DNA of 64,000 nucleotides from Theristus sp. LFF4_11 (GCA_030248135.1 JASANC010005298.1:1-64000); one strand, 5' to 3'. Counted from the first letter of the stretch, positions 1 through 12,514 are shown. Notes: a model not told the origin generated them from the sequence alone. Program-made: numbers and translations.

Positions 1-190
1 TTCAGAAACCAAATTTTGTGCTAATTTGACGCATTTCTTTAAACTAATGGATTATCCGCGCTATTCTGTTCATTCTTTCTCCCTTACACACACGTTTGCG
101 AATTATGTTGGCATTTTTGAAAAAGACAACTCCTAGTCTGCGAGTGATCCCGCCTTGATGCACTGCCTCATTTATTCGGCCATACTGTAG
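1..190 (-). repeat. Dispersed repeat, copy 1
   Basis: This stretch is the reverse complement of 34925-35150, and its first 60 bases also match 7236-7330. Shared landmarks are the phrase around ggattatccgcgctatt, the A-rich run before a cgtcaaatttggcacac motif, and the right end near ggccatactgt. No coding capacity is seen. It is probably part of an interspersed element cut by the window edge; the family is not recognised. Confidence 0.7.
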
Positions 191-410
191 TCAGAGGGTC
201 GCTGCGAAAAAAAGGAAATTAAAAAAGTTCTCACTGTCGGTCGGCGGCAAATTTGACAGGTCGGATGTTGTGCCACGCACTGAAAAGTGGAAAGTGGTGA
301 AAAGTAATACACGGTGCAACAATAAATCCGTGGAAACAATCAAAATGCTTGCAATATTATAGTCCGCATAAAAGCCAATCAGCCCAACAACACCCAATCA
401 GCCAATCAAC

Positions 411-533
411 TGGCAGCTCTTCGTCTGTTCCAACCGCACCAGTCAAGTAAGCGTCTGCAGTCTCCGGTTGCTCGCTTTTCTTGCTGTCCGCACTCAACTT
501 TTCGGCGGACTTTTTCTTCGACTTTGTTGGCAT
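411..533 (-). CDS. Possible first coding exon of an unrecognised gene
   Basis: The 41 codons begin with an ATG at 533 and encode a lysine-rich, hydrophilic start (MPTKSKKKSAEKLS) followed by acidic residues (GTDEELP), ending at a possible donor GTTGAT. Composition is unlike the surrounding AT-rich DNA and looks coding. No continuation could be identified to the left, so the gene would run out of the window. It is not recognised and may be a chance open frame. Two CCAATCAG motifs lie just downstream at 375-382 and 394-401. Confidence 0.3.
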
Positions 534-640
534 GATCAAAGATGTCATGTGGTGCGACTCCTTTTTATTTCCTGTATAATATTGGTAAATTGGTTGTCTT
601 TGGCGACTGTTTCATTTTTGTCCAGTTGTCCAATATATCA

Positions 641-678
641 ATAATATTGTGGGACTGCGCTGCCGCGCGTCCCACGAT
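641..678. repeat. 38-bp imperfect palindrome, inverted copy of 17456-17493
   Basis: The core is GTGGGAC ... GTCCCAC around a GC-rich centre (649-675), flanked by ataatatt. The same 38 bases occur in reverse complement at 17456-17493. Either a short mobile-element end or a conserved hairpin; no function is known. Confidence 0.7.
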
Positions 679-679
679 G

Positions 680-3030
680 GTCATAAGTCGAATCAGCGCA
701 ATCAGGTGAATGAGAGGATCTTCATCAAAAATCGCATTTAGCGTGTTTTTTTTTGTTGTTGGAGGTCCCGAACAAAACAAGGTTTTTTATTTGTCAAGTT
801 TTTCAGCTTTCCGGGCCTTGAAACAGTGTTGCAATTGAAAGTTTGAAAAGAAAAAACGCTATCATGGAGAATCTGCAATGGACCAGTCGGCTTTTTTTAT
901 ATTCAAACTCAAACGGTCTTGAAAAGTAAAAATTAAAAACAGACGTTATGCCGTACCTCTTTCGCTTCGTTTCTGTGTATCAATGTAGAACAAAGACTTG
1001 TTTTCTTGGGGCATCAGTGAAAAAGAACAGATGGACGATGACGGTCGCTCGGTGATGGTGAATCAATGTGAATCAATCAACAAGATCGCTCGCAATTAGT
1101 GTTGTTTGTTGCTGTTTATGGACGGGACCAATGAAAATGAAATATGCACCATTTGAAACTTGACGGCTGTTTATAAAGTTTATAAAGCTCGCCCTAATGC
1201 TACATCTACATGTTAAAACCGGATTAGGATTATGGAATGGATTTTCTTCATTTGATTGGTCACGTGCACGTATTTGCACATGCACCGCACTTTTAAAAAT
1301 GCTTGGCTTAGGCTTAGGGCTAAACTTAGGATTAGGATTACGTTCAGGCTATGCTTAGGATTAGATTTGGCACATCTTCTGAGAATTGCAGTTTATTTTA
1401 TTTGTTAGTAAAGACGCGATTATTTCTGGGTAAATGTCTGTGGTAAAACCCCTTCGGCAGTTCTGCCTGGTGTCCGTCGCACTGACGAGCCACGGGGCAC
1501 CGGCACCGCGGTATGCGTCTCCCTGGTGAAACCGTAAACAGAGAACGGTCTTCTGCTTGACCGTCCATTTGCCAATGTTCCTTTTCGTCAGTGATTTCTA
1601 AGTTTGTCGAATGTTTTAACGCTCTGGTGATCACTGATCCCTCTTTCTTATTTTCTGTGTCAATCGGTGCATCATAATGCAGAGTGGAATCATGATTATT
1701 GCGAACCGCACTTGTTCATGTCGTCTTTGTCCAGCGGGCAACTTTTGCGAATTCGATTCACAAAAAGGCACTTACTGTCCACTTTGGTTGGCTTATTTGC
1801 CACCGCCGGTGATAGCTTTTTCACCGCGGGGTGTCCCAATTTTTTCGGCTGTTAGTCAGACGGACAGCATTGTCGAGATCTGGTGATACGAGAAAGTCAC
1901 AATTTGCGATGGTCGCACCGTCGACGGACAGTGCCGTTGGTGCCTTCGAACATTACTGGTGAACCGTTCACGGCCTTGCATTCAGCATTCCTCGCTGATT
2001 TCCGGCAATTTCAGGTTGCCTTCAGTCGCATGGGCACGGGACAAGTTGTTTTTTATACGTGGTTGACGGCCGATAAACCGCGAGTTGAACCGTTTTTTAT
2101 TGTTTGATCAAACTGCTTGTTTTGGTGGAATAGCGTTTTTTTAACCAGTTTATCTTTTTGAACCAACGCAGAAAAAATGCTGCATGCGCACAGTGCAATG
2201 TTGGTTTGTCAGCAACAACAACTGCTGTTTTGTTAGTAAACATCTAAAATTAGTACAGTGAGTCGTTTTGAAACCTACAGGCGCGGCCTGTGGTCACCAC
2301 ACCAGTCAGTGAGTTGGTTAGATAGTGTTGGCAAGGCATGTGAATCACAAAAATTGTTGTCATTTGTTTATGATGCAGTAATGATTCTGTGTTGCAAATG
2401 TACCGGAAGATGGTTATGTTGCAATAAAAAGCAGTATACGGTATATAGACACAGCTGCCGATGTTCAGATGAGCATGTTTGCGTTAAGATCACCGTTTCA
2501 CGTCTCTGAAAAAACGCAAAGGTAAAAAGTCCAAGAAAAAGCAATGCTGAGGCGCGAAAATAATGTAGATATGAACGTGCAAATAATCGAGATAATGTGA
2601 AAAAACGTGCGGATGTGAAAATCCGCGTGGAAAATTTTTTCCTCGAGCGTGATGATGTGTTCGCAAAGTGTTCTGTACTGCGGTTCATTGCAGTGAAGTT
2701 GACTGAACGATCGAGGATTGTGCTTCAAAAAAAAGTTGAACGCTGCTGTGGAAGGTCAATCGTGGATGTACGGCGAAAAAATGTACCGTGCTACCACGGT
2801 TACTGCATCGTGCCATACCACTATTTCTGCCACTACACCACTCTGTAACAGTGGTACATTTCTTCGCCGTGAAGACGAACACCGAACAACTGTCTAGGTG
2901 GGGCCTCATCTGCTCAACAATTCTTGTGACGCACAATCACCGGTGTCGTTGATGGACATTATGAAACCACTCAACACTAACGCTCAGCATCAACAAGGAA
3001 ACACGTTTTTGCTTGAGAAATGTCTAACGC
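680..3030. other. Region without a recognised gene
   Basis: Open frames here are short, lack plausible splice partners and do not resemble known families. The only structure noticed is the degenerate TTAGG-type tract at 1301-1367. Some frames around 2690-2900 on the minus strand stay open for about 80 codons but contain repeated ACCACNGTTAC-like words and look like chance. Confidence 0.5.
1301..1367 (+). repeat. Degenerate TTAGG/TTAGGC-like repeats
   Basis: Several variants of cttaggc, cttaggg, attagga and gcttaggatt follow each other irregularly. A related phrase, reversed, occurs near 58195-58216 (cctaatcctaagccaagcc). It resembles a decayed interstitial telomere-like tract, but the period is irregular. 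Confidence 0.4.
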
Positions 3031-3033
3031 GAG

Positions 3034-4184
3034 TTATTTTTCTGTATGCAGCCTATGACGACGCACTGCTGTTGCTGCCATACCTTTCGCTGTGCTTCGT
3101 ACGTACATCACATGCAAGTACCCGCACGTCTCAAGACACACTGGCACGATCTGCAGGAACAACACCAGGAACACGTTGAAGATGTAGTCCGCGTGAAACT
3201 GAACCAACGCCAGTATCACCACGAGCGTCGCAAAATTCCACAGTGCAAACGAGCTCTGCAAAACAACGTGAACTCCGTGAAAAGTTTGCGCATCAGAGGG
3301 TTGATGAATCCGTAATTGCATTTATTGAAAAAAATTACAGCATTATTATATTATTTACCGTAGCAGAATGTCTGTAATACGGGCTAGATGGTTGGGGTTC
3401 GATTTGGGTTGGCCTGGCGAAACTGCAGCTTATGCAAAATATTTAAAATGCGAGAGAAAGGAGGAATATCATGGTGTTTTCTCGAGTGCTGGTGCATGTA
3501 CAGGGTGATCAAAAAAAATCGAATACCAACCGTTCACTTTATTTGACGTTTTTATTTGATCACTTGTTTTTATTGCATACCGTGACAGTCAGATGAATGA
3601 GCACCAAGCGTGGCTCCTTCTGTATCAGTCCGGCAGCAAGCAGCGGCCACACCACGATCCAAGCCAGTTTCAGATAGTCTTTGGTAGCAGCATCCCCAGT
3701 TAGAGCCAACGTTTGCGTGCAGCGCCTACAGTAGCAACAAATATAAATAACGCATCGCACAAGCGTACAGATTGGCATGCTTTTTGATACAACACTGGCA
3801 GACATTTCCGAAGCAAAAAGTGGAGCAACCACCTTGCACATGCTGTGCACTCACGTGCAAAAACTGTAAATCAACACAAACGCACACGAAGCTGTGGGAG
3901 CCCTTGAATTTGGCAAGCTTTTCTTTTTGAGCCATTTGAGCCACCATTGGATCCGGGCGTGAATCCACCAATGAACGCGCGTCGTTTAGGTTGATCACGT
4001 TTGCAATTGCACCGCTATACAAAAATGTGCTCACGACTGCAAACACGATCAGCAGCGCATGAATGCCGAACACGCCCCAAGACGCCCATAGCGCCCAGCG
4101 GCCGTACAAAAACGCTGCAAAAAGTGAGAAACATTGTAAAAGAATTGAGAAATAGTAGACGCGCAGCTCGAGCACCAGACGCAT
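3034..4184 (-). CDS. Predicted four-segment membrane protein, three exons
   Basis: Exons 4184-3886, 3725-3581 and 3255-3034 join in phase (2 then 0) to give about 221 residues. Hydrophobic segments are visible at about residues 9-27 (VYYFSILLQCFSLFAAFLY), 33-57 (WASWGVFGIHALLIVFAVV), 120-138 (LKLAWIVVWPLLAAGLI) and a long stretch 152-190 that could span once or twice, followed by a basic tail ending RRHRLHTEK. The loop between segments 2 and 3 is charged (ARSLVDSRPDPMVAQMAQKEK). No signal peptide separate from segment 1. The family is not recognised. The start is the first ATG of the open frame; a good acceptor (ttttgcag) inside exon 1 at about 4110 means an unseen upstream exon could replace it. 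AATAAA-like sites lie inside the second intron on this strand, so alternative ends are possible. Confidence 0.55.
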
Positions 4185-4497
4185 AAACCCGTGCACTTAT
4201 CGGTTCAGATTTTAGTTTTCAGAAGCAATAACGGTTGCATCTGCATTGCCTGCGTAAGTGCACACACGGGTTCATGCGTGTTAAAAACCAATAAGTGCAC
4301 GGAACATGTGCAACATTTGACTTGCGTGCTGTGTCTGCAACAACAACAACCTGGTATTTTGCGCGGGAACATCTGCACCGATTCTTGATCGGGCGCCGTG
4401 AGCATCGGTTGAGCAGCGCGCTTGGAGCCTGACCGGCTTGCCTCGTGGAAACGATTGTCCGCCGTAATCTGATGGAAAACACTTTGAAACTACTGCC

Positions 4498-4730
4498 GCC
4501 TCCCTGCGTGGCTTGGTGGTTAGCACGCTCGACCTCAACTTTGAAGGTGGCGGGTTCGATCCCCCACGGAGGATGACACACTGCCGCCAGTGTAGCTCTC
4601 TGCTCATGCAATACCATCACTTCTTTTCTGATTCGCGGGCCAGAAATAGGCCACCGAAACCAAATATGAGATCGATAAGATCACTGGAACCCACATACAG
4701 CCTACTTATTATTAAGAGTAAGAGGCTCCT
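4498..4730 (+). repeat. tRNA-derived SINE-like element
   Basis: Positions 4507-4573 resemble a tRNA: an A-box-like word (tggtggttagcacgctcg) and a B box (gggttcgatcc), with cctcc/ggagg ends able to pair. The T stem and anticodon stem are imperfect, so it is unlikely to be a working tRNA. The body from about 4630 (ccaccgaaacc ... gatcactgg) matches 44120-44160, and the gaggctcctaacgtggcatgag phrase resembles 44185-44215, which supports a repeated element. Confidence 0.55.
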
Positions 4731-5239
4731 AACGTGGCATGAGTTTTGCCAAACCGCGTGCCCTTTTATGAATGCCCAGCTCCATACCCTTCTTTGATAT
4801 GCCCTTAAAAATGACTGTTTACGGTTAAAACAATAGCCTTGCGGTGTGCCATGTTGACGTGATGTCAGCGTGATACACCTCTTGGCTGAATATTTTAACC
4901 AGACGGTGCGAAAACGAACATGAAACAAAATGGGCATGGAGAAGGGAATGACATGCAAAAGGGCACGCGAAATGGTTGCTGAACCTTTCGTGGCAGTGTT
5001 AGACTTGTCGGCTTAGGAAGAGACTAAAAAACCGACGGCAAAAAACAGCAAGATGTATTGTACTTGGTTTTCGGTTGATTTGTGTGGACCGCAGGGTTGT
5101 GATGTGTAGATGATGATATTGAGAGAAGTTTCGAAGAAAAAGAAAAAGAAGTGCAACAACGTCTGTTGGTGAGGCCAGTGAAACGCAAAATAGCCGCCGT
5201 GATGAGTTATATTGATGTGAGAAGTAGCCGCCGGAAGAC

Positions 5240-5990
5240 GCCTCTTACTTAGAACTTTGTCCTACGTTTCTATTATGCCCTAAAAGCGTATATCATGGGG
5301 GTTAGGAGGAAATTTTTTTCAAAAACTAATTTAAAGTTGAAGAACACGTCACAAAAATTCTGGAACACTGTTACAACAACAAATCGCGGTCGCTGAGTTT
5401 GAATCTGATGTTTATTTTGCTATATGAATTACTCCGCACCCTAAAACCGGCGTCTGCAGGGATAAAAAAAAGAAAAATTGCTTGACACTGAATGCGAAGT
5501 TGGTTTGCTGCTCGTTCATATAAGCCGATATACCGCTTTGGGATTCTTTGGATATTAAATCAACTATTGGGATTCTTTTATTGATATGGATTTGTATTTC
5601 TAATTGTGGGGCCATGCTTATCTGACGCTTTAACGCTAAGGATAGACATCAATTGACGAACAATGACCTGCATTTTTTGAACATTTTAGGGACTGTAACG
5701 GGTGGAAACCCAGTTTCTTTGCCAAATTTTCTATTTTTTCTTTTTCATGGTCGTTTTTAAAATGCGGAATTATCCGCGTGGCAAAATAAATTTCATATTC
5801 AATTTCAGCGACTTCAATTTCTATTTATGGTACAGTTTTCAGATTTGTTCGGATTTTTGTAGTTTCCCCCGTTTATCCCTGCATACGTTGTTTTAGGTTG
5901 CGGAGTGATCCGTATGGCAAAATAAGCGTCATATTTGGACTCAGCGATTTTATTTTGTATTCATGGCACAGTTTTAAGATTTTTTGGCTA
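5240..5990 (+). repeat. Dispersed repeat shared with the core of the 8.6-12.3 kb inverted repeat
   Basis: Sequence from cgtttctattatgccctaaaagc (about 5268) through attactccgcaccc and later blocks with gcggaattatccgcgtgg and gcggagtgatccgtatgg match 9858-10460, in the centre of the large inverted repeat. Sub-blocks appear in both orientations, so this copy is itself partly palindromic. No coding frame survives. Confidence 0.6.
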
Positions 5991-6985
5991 CATCAGGATT
6001 TCCAATGACCAGACCCCACCGGTGTCGATAACAAACAAGCAACACACACGCCAGTCATTCAAAATACGTGAAAAAGTTTTAGGGGGAGACACAAAATTGC
6101 AAAATACAGAACTTGTCGCCAAAGTAAACAAAAAATATTCGGTCTCTTGCTACAGCGGTGAACTGGTGCAGCAGAAAAAAGAGGTTGGCGATGCAAAAAA
6201 GAGGGAAAATGTGCGCTGTGCAGCGTGCGCTGGAAGACTTTCAAACGGAGCACGCTGATTGGCTGCATCTACGTCTGTTGAAACATTCCAATCATTGCGT
6301 TCAATTCAAATTCAGTCAGTCAGACCCACCAAGGCACAGTTTGGCTGACTGCGTTTTGCTGTGTTGTACGAAAAGCTGCTGTTGAAACTGCAGCTGCTGA
6401 CAACCTCAAGATCTACAGTTGCAAATGAAACTGTACATGTACGCAGCAGATATCCATATGCTCGCTGGTGATTTCTTTTGAACATTATCATCTATTTCAC
6501 TCACTGTTCTGTGCTCCGTTCACATTCGGTGTTGTGCAGCTTAGATCAGATGTATAACTGTGCACAACGTGTTGTAATTGCATTTTATTTGTGCCTTTTG
6601 TGTTTTTTTTATTTTGTTGAACAGGTTGCAGTTTTTTAGTCGAAATATTTCCTCACTATACGCAGTGATGAAAAAAAGTTTCAAGCAGCATGTTTCTAAA
6701 AAGAATTTTCGTGCGTGCATGCCATTTAGCAAGCAGTTTACAGTCGAACTTCAAATATAAAAATAAATACAAGCAATCAGCTGATTGGTTGGTAGTCGCG
6801 TAAGGCATGCTTCCTTTGCAGGACAGACTCCGCCCCCCCCCCACACAGTGATGCCCACATAGGAAACACAGTACGTACTATTTGTCTGTAATTAAGTTTG
6901 TCTATCTATAATTCCACTGCATTTGCAGATAGGTATAGTTTTTTCAGATGAGCCTTTGCAAATTGACTTGTGTTTCTTTTACATT
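5991..6985. other. Intergenic region, no gene recognised
   Basis: No coding frame longer than chance with splice support was seen. Two CTGATTGG motifs occur at 6255-6262 and 6781-6788, and a run of C lies at 6832-6842. Confidence 0.5.
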
Positions 6986-7042
6986 TCAGCCACATTCATT
7001 GTACTTGTTGCCTTTTTCATTGTTCAAAGAAGCACAACGAAC

Positions 7043-10000
7043 ATGCAGAGTCCGCCCGTAAGCAACATGCCTGCACAGAGGCACAGTCCACTGACAAAGG
7101 TGATCCACGTTTCCTTAAAAAAACCTGAGAACCATTTTCCTTTTTCAGTCAAAACTGACTAGCAACAACTTCGCCACTCAAATAGCGCCAATCCCACAAA
7201 TCACTCCACAAACTTGTTGAGCTACGTACCAATGCTAGTTTGTTGACTGAGAATAGGGCGGATAATCCATTAGTTTAAAAAAAAACGCGTCAAATTTGGC
7301 ACACAATTGGGTTTCTGAACGTCTTTTTTTCTTTTTTTCAAAATTCGCGCGCTCCCCTGAAAAAATGTCCGTACAACAGACTGAGTGGGCATTCGCCTTT
7401 AGTAAAATCAAAATTTGAGCAATGCTGCAAGGTTCCATCAAAACTTTCTTTCTCGATTTCAGCAAGTGAACCAAGTTGCATACGAGATGCCCGGCAGCGC
7501 GTACGCGAATCCGTGGAGCTACGCGCCTGAGTTTCTGAAAATTTTCAGCGATCAAAAAGTGAGACTTGGATGTGAGTGCTCAAGGAAGTGTTTTGCTTTA
7601 TTTTTTGGTTTTTTAGCAAAATCAAACGTCTAGAAATTAACGAAACTTTTCCACAAACCGGTGGCTTGATTTCCTGCTTCTCACACTGAGAAAAAAGAGT
7701 GCCGAAGAAACTGACCAAGTTGGTCCTCAGCGAACGTTGTTTACTGACCAAAATGCTCAGTGTTTTGGTTTGATAAATTTTGCACATGACTTCTATGATT
7801 AGATGTTGAAAACGCGATTTTGTAATTTCAGCAAGCGTCGTCTTTGATTGCATGCTGCTGGGCACACCAAGGCCAAAGGTTAGTGAACAAAGATGAGTTC
7901 ATTTGAGAAGTTAGAAAATGCAAACCATCTATTTTTGCTGGTTTCGAAAGTTATCATTTGATTGGGCTGTGCAGCCCGGGCCTTGTCGTACTGACGAGCC
8001 TGGGGGACCGCGATCCCGCGGTATACGCTTCACAGGCGAAACCGCAAGAAACAGTGCTTGCACGTTGTAATCTGACTTTTGCGATCTGTCAATCTCAAAA
8101 TGAAAACTAGAGCCACAAAAAAGCACACAATGTTATTTGTGACCCTTTCTTCAGTGGCATTATTATTTTTTCTTTTGGTAGCGAGACTCAATGCGCGCAT
8201 AGACGAGTTATGTGCATGACGCGGGAATAAAAAATTGCTAAAATTGCTAATCCGAGTCCTCTAAATAGGGCGGGCCACTTGGGCTATTTAGAATTGCCCC
8301 TCTAAAAGAATCTAACCAATTTGCTTTCCACGTCTGCAAACGCAGTGAGTCGCAGGACATAAAAAAATAATACCTCTCACGCTTAAAAAATGCCAAAGCC
8401 AATATCCACCCCCACCACCATTGTTCGTTCTACATTTACCATACCGCCGACTCAAACACCGTTCCGTACCATTACAATTTCGACAATTTTGAATTGCCGC
8501 GTCAAGCGCGAAACTATAAATTTTTGACTGCCTAAACGCATTCGGTTATTGTCAGTAACGAAAACAAAAGCCATACAAGCAGTGGTTGTGATCAGGGTTT
8601 TACCTGGTATGGCGACAAATTGCGGAATGGTGACAAAAATTGAAAAATCGATTCTAGGGTAACTTTTTGCGCTGATTGCGAAAAAGTGGGTACCGTTGCG
8701 TAATTTTGCTTCAGTGGCCCAAAAATCACGATTTTTTGTTTTTTTTGGCAGTTTTTTTGGGATGTTTTAGGTCCGTGTGGTGTTATACTTGAACGAATCT
8801 AGTCAAATTTGGTATCAATCGACTCCCCTTGATTAGGCGAACAACTTTCGTTTATATACCAATACCGTAACTTTACTACCGTAACCCGTAGAGCCCGATT
8901 TTTACCATTTTTAACCAATTTTTAGGCGTGAAAGTGGCATTTTTGATCCCTGTGATGTTATAGTGGTTCGGATTCAATCAAATTAGGTATCAATCAATTC
9001 CTCTTGGTCAAGCGAACAACTTTGGTTCAAATGCCGTAACCGTAGCTTGTCTACCGTACCCATTAAACTACGGTATTTTGCCAATTTTTCACCATTTTCA
9101 GGCCAGAAATTGACTTTTCTGCTCCATGCAGTGTTATACTTGAACAAATCTAGTCAAATTTTACATCAATCGACTCCCCCTGATCTGGCAAACAACTTTA
9201 TTTAAATATCGTAGTCTTTGCTTGACTACCGTACTTCTTAAAGCACGATATTTTACCAATTCTTCACCATTTTCAGGCCTCAATTTGGCTTTTTTGGTTC
9301 ATGCAGTGTTATGCTTAAACGAGCCCAGTCAAATTTGCTGTAAACACACTCCCCTTGATTAGGCAAACATTTTTCGTTTATATACCGTAACCATATTTTT
9401 AATACCGTAACCTGTAGAGCACGATTTTTACTATTTTTGACATTTTTAAGCCTGAAAGAGGCATTTTTGATCCCTGTAGTGTTCTAATTGTTCGGATTGA
9501 ATTAAATTTGGTATCAACCAATTACGCTTGATTAGGCGAATAACTTTCGTCAAGATACCGTAACCCTAGCTTGACTACCGTACCTCTTAAAGCACGATAT
9601 TATACTAATTTTGTACCTTTTTCAGGCCTGAAATGGCTTTTTTGATCCGGTAGTTACACTTGAACGAGTCTAGTCAAATTTTATCAATACGCTCCACTTG
9701 ATCAGGCGAACAACATTCGTTCAGCTACCGTACCCAGTGTGTTTCCTCCTACCCCCAACTTTTTCGAAGCCACTACAGGTGCTGAAACCGTAACAAAAGG
9801 ACGGTTTTTGGGTGCGCTGAATTCAAAAATCTTGCCTAAAACTTTGCGAGACGTTTCTATTATGCCCTAAAAGCGTATGCCATAGGGATGAGGAGGAAAA
9901 TTATTTTAATAATTAATTTGAAAAACACATCACAAAAATATGAAACTCTGTTACAAACTCAAATCAAGGTCGCTGAGTCAGAATATGATGTTTATTTTTC

Positions 10001-12514
10001 TTACGGATTACTCCGCACCCCAAAACTGCCTCTATAGGGATAAAAAGAAAAAATTAAACAATAGAAAACCAGCTAAACACTTTGAAAACTGTGCCATAAA
10101 TACAAATTATAGTCGCTGAGTCTGAATATGAGGTTTATTTTTATGCGGATTACTCCGCACCCAAAAAGGCTTCTGTGGAAATGAAATAATAAAAATAGAG
10201 ATTTTTTTGATTTTTTTCATTACTATACAGTCGTTTTTAAGTTGCGGAGTAATTCGTATAAAAAATAAACATCATATTCGGACTCAGCTACTATAACTTG
10301 TATTTACAACTGTGTTTTCAGATTTTTTGGCTAGGTTCCAGATTTTGTTCAATTTTTTTATCCCAATAGAGGCCGTTTTTAGGGTGCGGAGTGATCCGTA
10401 TGAAAATAAACGCTATATTCGTACTCAGCGACCTTGAGTTATGTTTATAACAGGGTTTTAGTAAAATACCGTACTTTAAGGGGTACCTTAGACAAGCTAA
10501 ATTATAGTATCTGAATGAAAGTTGTTCGCTTGACCAAGAGAAATTGATTGATGCCAAATTTGATTCAATTTGAAAAACTAGAACACTGAACACTACAGAG
10601 ATCAAAAATGACACTTTCAGGCCTAAAAGTGGTTAAAAATCGTAAAAATCGTGTTCTGCGAGTTGCGGTAGTAAAGATATGGTAACGGTAGTTAAACGAA
10701 AGTTCTTCACCTGATCAAGTGAAATCCATTGATGCCAAATTTGATTTAATTCGAACAATTAGAACATTACAAGGATTAAAAATGCCTTTTTCAGACCTTA
10801 AAATGGTTAAAAATAGAAAAGTTGCGCTCTACGGGTTACGGTAGCAAAGATATGGTTACGGTATGTAAACAAAAATTGTTTGCCTGATCAAGGGAAGTTT
10901 GTTGATAGCAAATTAGACTAGACTCGTTCAAGTATAACACTGCATGGACCAAAAAAAACCAATTTCAGGACTTAAAATGGTGAAAAATTAGTAAAATATC
11001 GTGCTTTAAGGGGTACGGTAGTCAAGCAAAAACTAGCATAATAGAAACGTCTCGCAAAGTTTTAGGCAAGATTTTTGAATTCAGCGCACCCAAAAACCGT
11101 CCTTTTGTTACGGTTTCAGCACCTGTAGTGGCTTCGAAAAAGTTGGGGGTAGGAGGAAACACACTGGGTACGGTAGCTGAACGACTGTTGTTCGCCTGAT
11201 CAAGTGGAGCGTATTGATAAAATTTGACTAGACTCGTTCAAGTGTAACTACCGGATCAAAAAAGCCATTTCAGGCCTGAAAAAGGTACAAAATTAGTATA
11301 ATATCGTGCTTTAAGAGGTACGGTAGTCAAGCTAGGGTTACGGTATCTTGACGAAAGTTATTCGCCTAATCAAGCGTAATTGGTTGATACCAAATTTAAT
11401 TCAATCCGAACAATTAGAACACTACAGGGATCAAAAATGCCTCTTTCAGGCTTAAAATGTCAAAAAGAGTAAAAATCGTGCTCTACAGGTGACGGTATTA
11501 AAAATATGGTTACGGTATATGAACGAAAAATGTTTGCCTAATCAAGGGGAGTGTGTTTACAGCAAATTTGACTGGGCTCGTTTAAGCATAACACTGCATG
11601 AACCAAAAAAGCCAAATTGAGGCCTGAAAATGGTGAAGAATTGGTAAAATATCGTGCTTTAAGAAGTACGGTAGTCAAGCAAAGACTACGATATTTAAAT
11701 AAAGTTGTTTGCCAGATCAGGGGGAGTTGATTGATGTAAAATTTGATTAGATTTGTTCAAGTATAACACTGCATGGAGCAGAAAAGTCAATTTCTGGCCT
11801 GAAAATGGTGAAAAATTGGCAAAATACCGTAGTTTAATGGGTACGGTAGACAAGCTACGGTTACGGCATTTGAACCAAAGTTGTTCGCTTGACCAAGAGG
11901 AATTGATTGATACCTAATTTGATTGAATCCGAACCACTATAACATCACAGGGATCAAAAATGCCACTTTCACGCCTAAAAATTGGTTAAAAATGGTAAAA
12001 ATCGGGCTCTACGGGTTACGGTAGTAAAGTTACGGTAGTGGTATATGAACGAAAGTTGTTCGTCTAATTAAGGGGAGTCGATTGATACCAAATTTGACTA
12101 GATTCGTTCAAGTATAACACCACACGGACCTAAAACATCCCAAAAAACTGCCAAAAAAACAAAAAATCGTGATTTTTGGGCCACTGAAGCAAAATTATGC
12201 AACGGTACCCACTTTTTCGCAATCAGCGCAAAAAGTTACCCTAGAATCGACTTTTCAATTTTTGTCACCATTGTTCCGCAATTTGTCGCCATACCAGGTA
12301 AAACCCTGGTTGTGATAGTGCTGAATGGCAGGTGTACTGGCTGTTCAACGAGCAGAAGCTGCCGTTCACGGACGTGCACGTGCTGGACACGGCCGATTTG
12401 TGCCAGCTGAAGATCCGTCACGTGCAGCCGCAGCATTACGGCTACTACACGGTGGTGGCAGAGAACGAGATGGGCCGTGCCACTGCTAGTGCCACCCTGC
12501 AGCCGGCCCTGTGA
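7043..12514 (+). CDS. Small I-set immunoglobulin-domain protein, four exons
   Basis: Exons 7043-7099, 7463-7571, 7832-7878 and 12332-12514 join in phases 0, 1 and 0 to give 131 residues. After a Ser/Pro-rich start (MQSPPVSNMPAQRHSP) comes one I-set domain, residues about 41-128: strand A (APEFLKIFSDQKVRLG), the B-strand Cys62 (VVFDC), the C-strand Trp74 (VYWLF), and the F-strand motif YGYYTVVAENEMG. Val112 sits where the second disulphide Cys normally is, as in many muscle (titin-type) Ig domains. AATAAA follows at 12624-12629. The exon 1 frame stays open upstream to an acceptor at about 6989 through a hydrophobic run (TFIVLVAFFIV), so the ATG at 7043 may follow a trans-spliced leader, or further exons may lie upstream and this would be the C-terminal end of a larger Ig protein. 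Intron 3 (4.45 kb) contains the large inverted repeat. Confidence 0.75.
7236..7360 (+). repeat. Dispersed repeat, copy 2
   Basis: From about tgagaatagggcggataatcc to ttcaaaattcgcgcgctcc this matches 35038-35145 in the same orientation and 1-60 in reverse. It lies in intron 1 of the Ig-domain gene. Confidence 0.7.
8594..12309. mobile_element. 3.7-kb foldback (inverted-repeat) element in an intron
   Basis: The left arm begins cagggttttacctggtatgg (8594) and the right arm ends as its reverse complement (12309). Arms pair over about 1.27 kb each, to about 9865 and 11040. Within each arm lie six or so tandem monomers of about 174 bp, marked by gtgttatacttgaac-type words at about 8780, 8960, 9130, 9304, 9478 and 9650. 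The loop (9866-11040) holds smaller inverted blocks shared with 5240-5990. No transposase frame is visible, so it is a non-autonomous element or a segmental inverted duplication of satellite DNA. A TSD could not be fixed. Confidence 0.75.

Noticed and set aside
565..780. Minus-strand frame of 71 codons with IFDEDPLIHLIALIRL
   Set aside because: It reads through the 38-bp palindrome that also occurs in a kinase intron, so it is probably repeat sequence rather than an exon.
2368..2936. Minus-strand frames of 76-106 codons
   Set aside because: No splice partners, no recognisable motifs and a repetitive, low-quality composition.
3497..3525. Possible mariner end (tacagggtgatcaaaaaaa)
   Set aside because: Resembles the end of the element at 20265 but no matching inverted end was found nearby.
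4507..4573. Functional tRNA gene
   Set aside because: A- and B-box-like words are present but the T and anticodon stems have mismatches and the unit is part of a repeated element.
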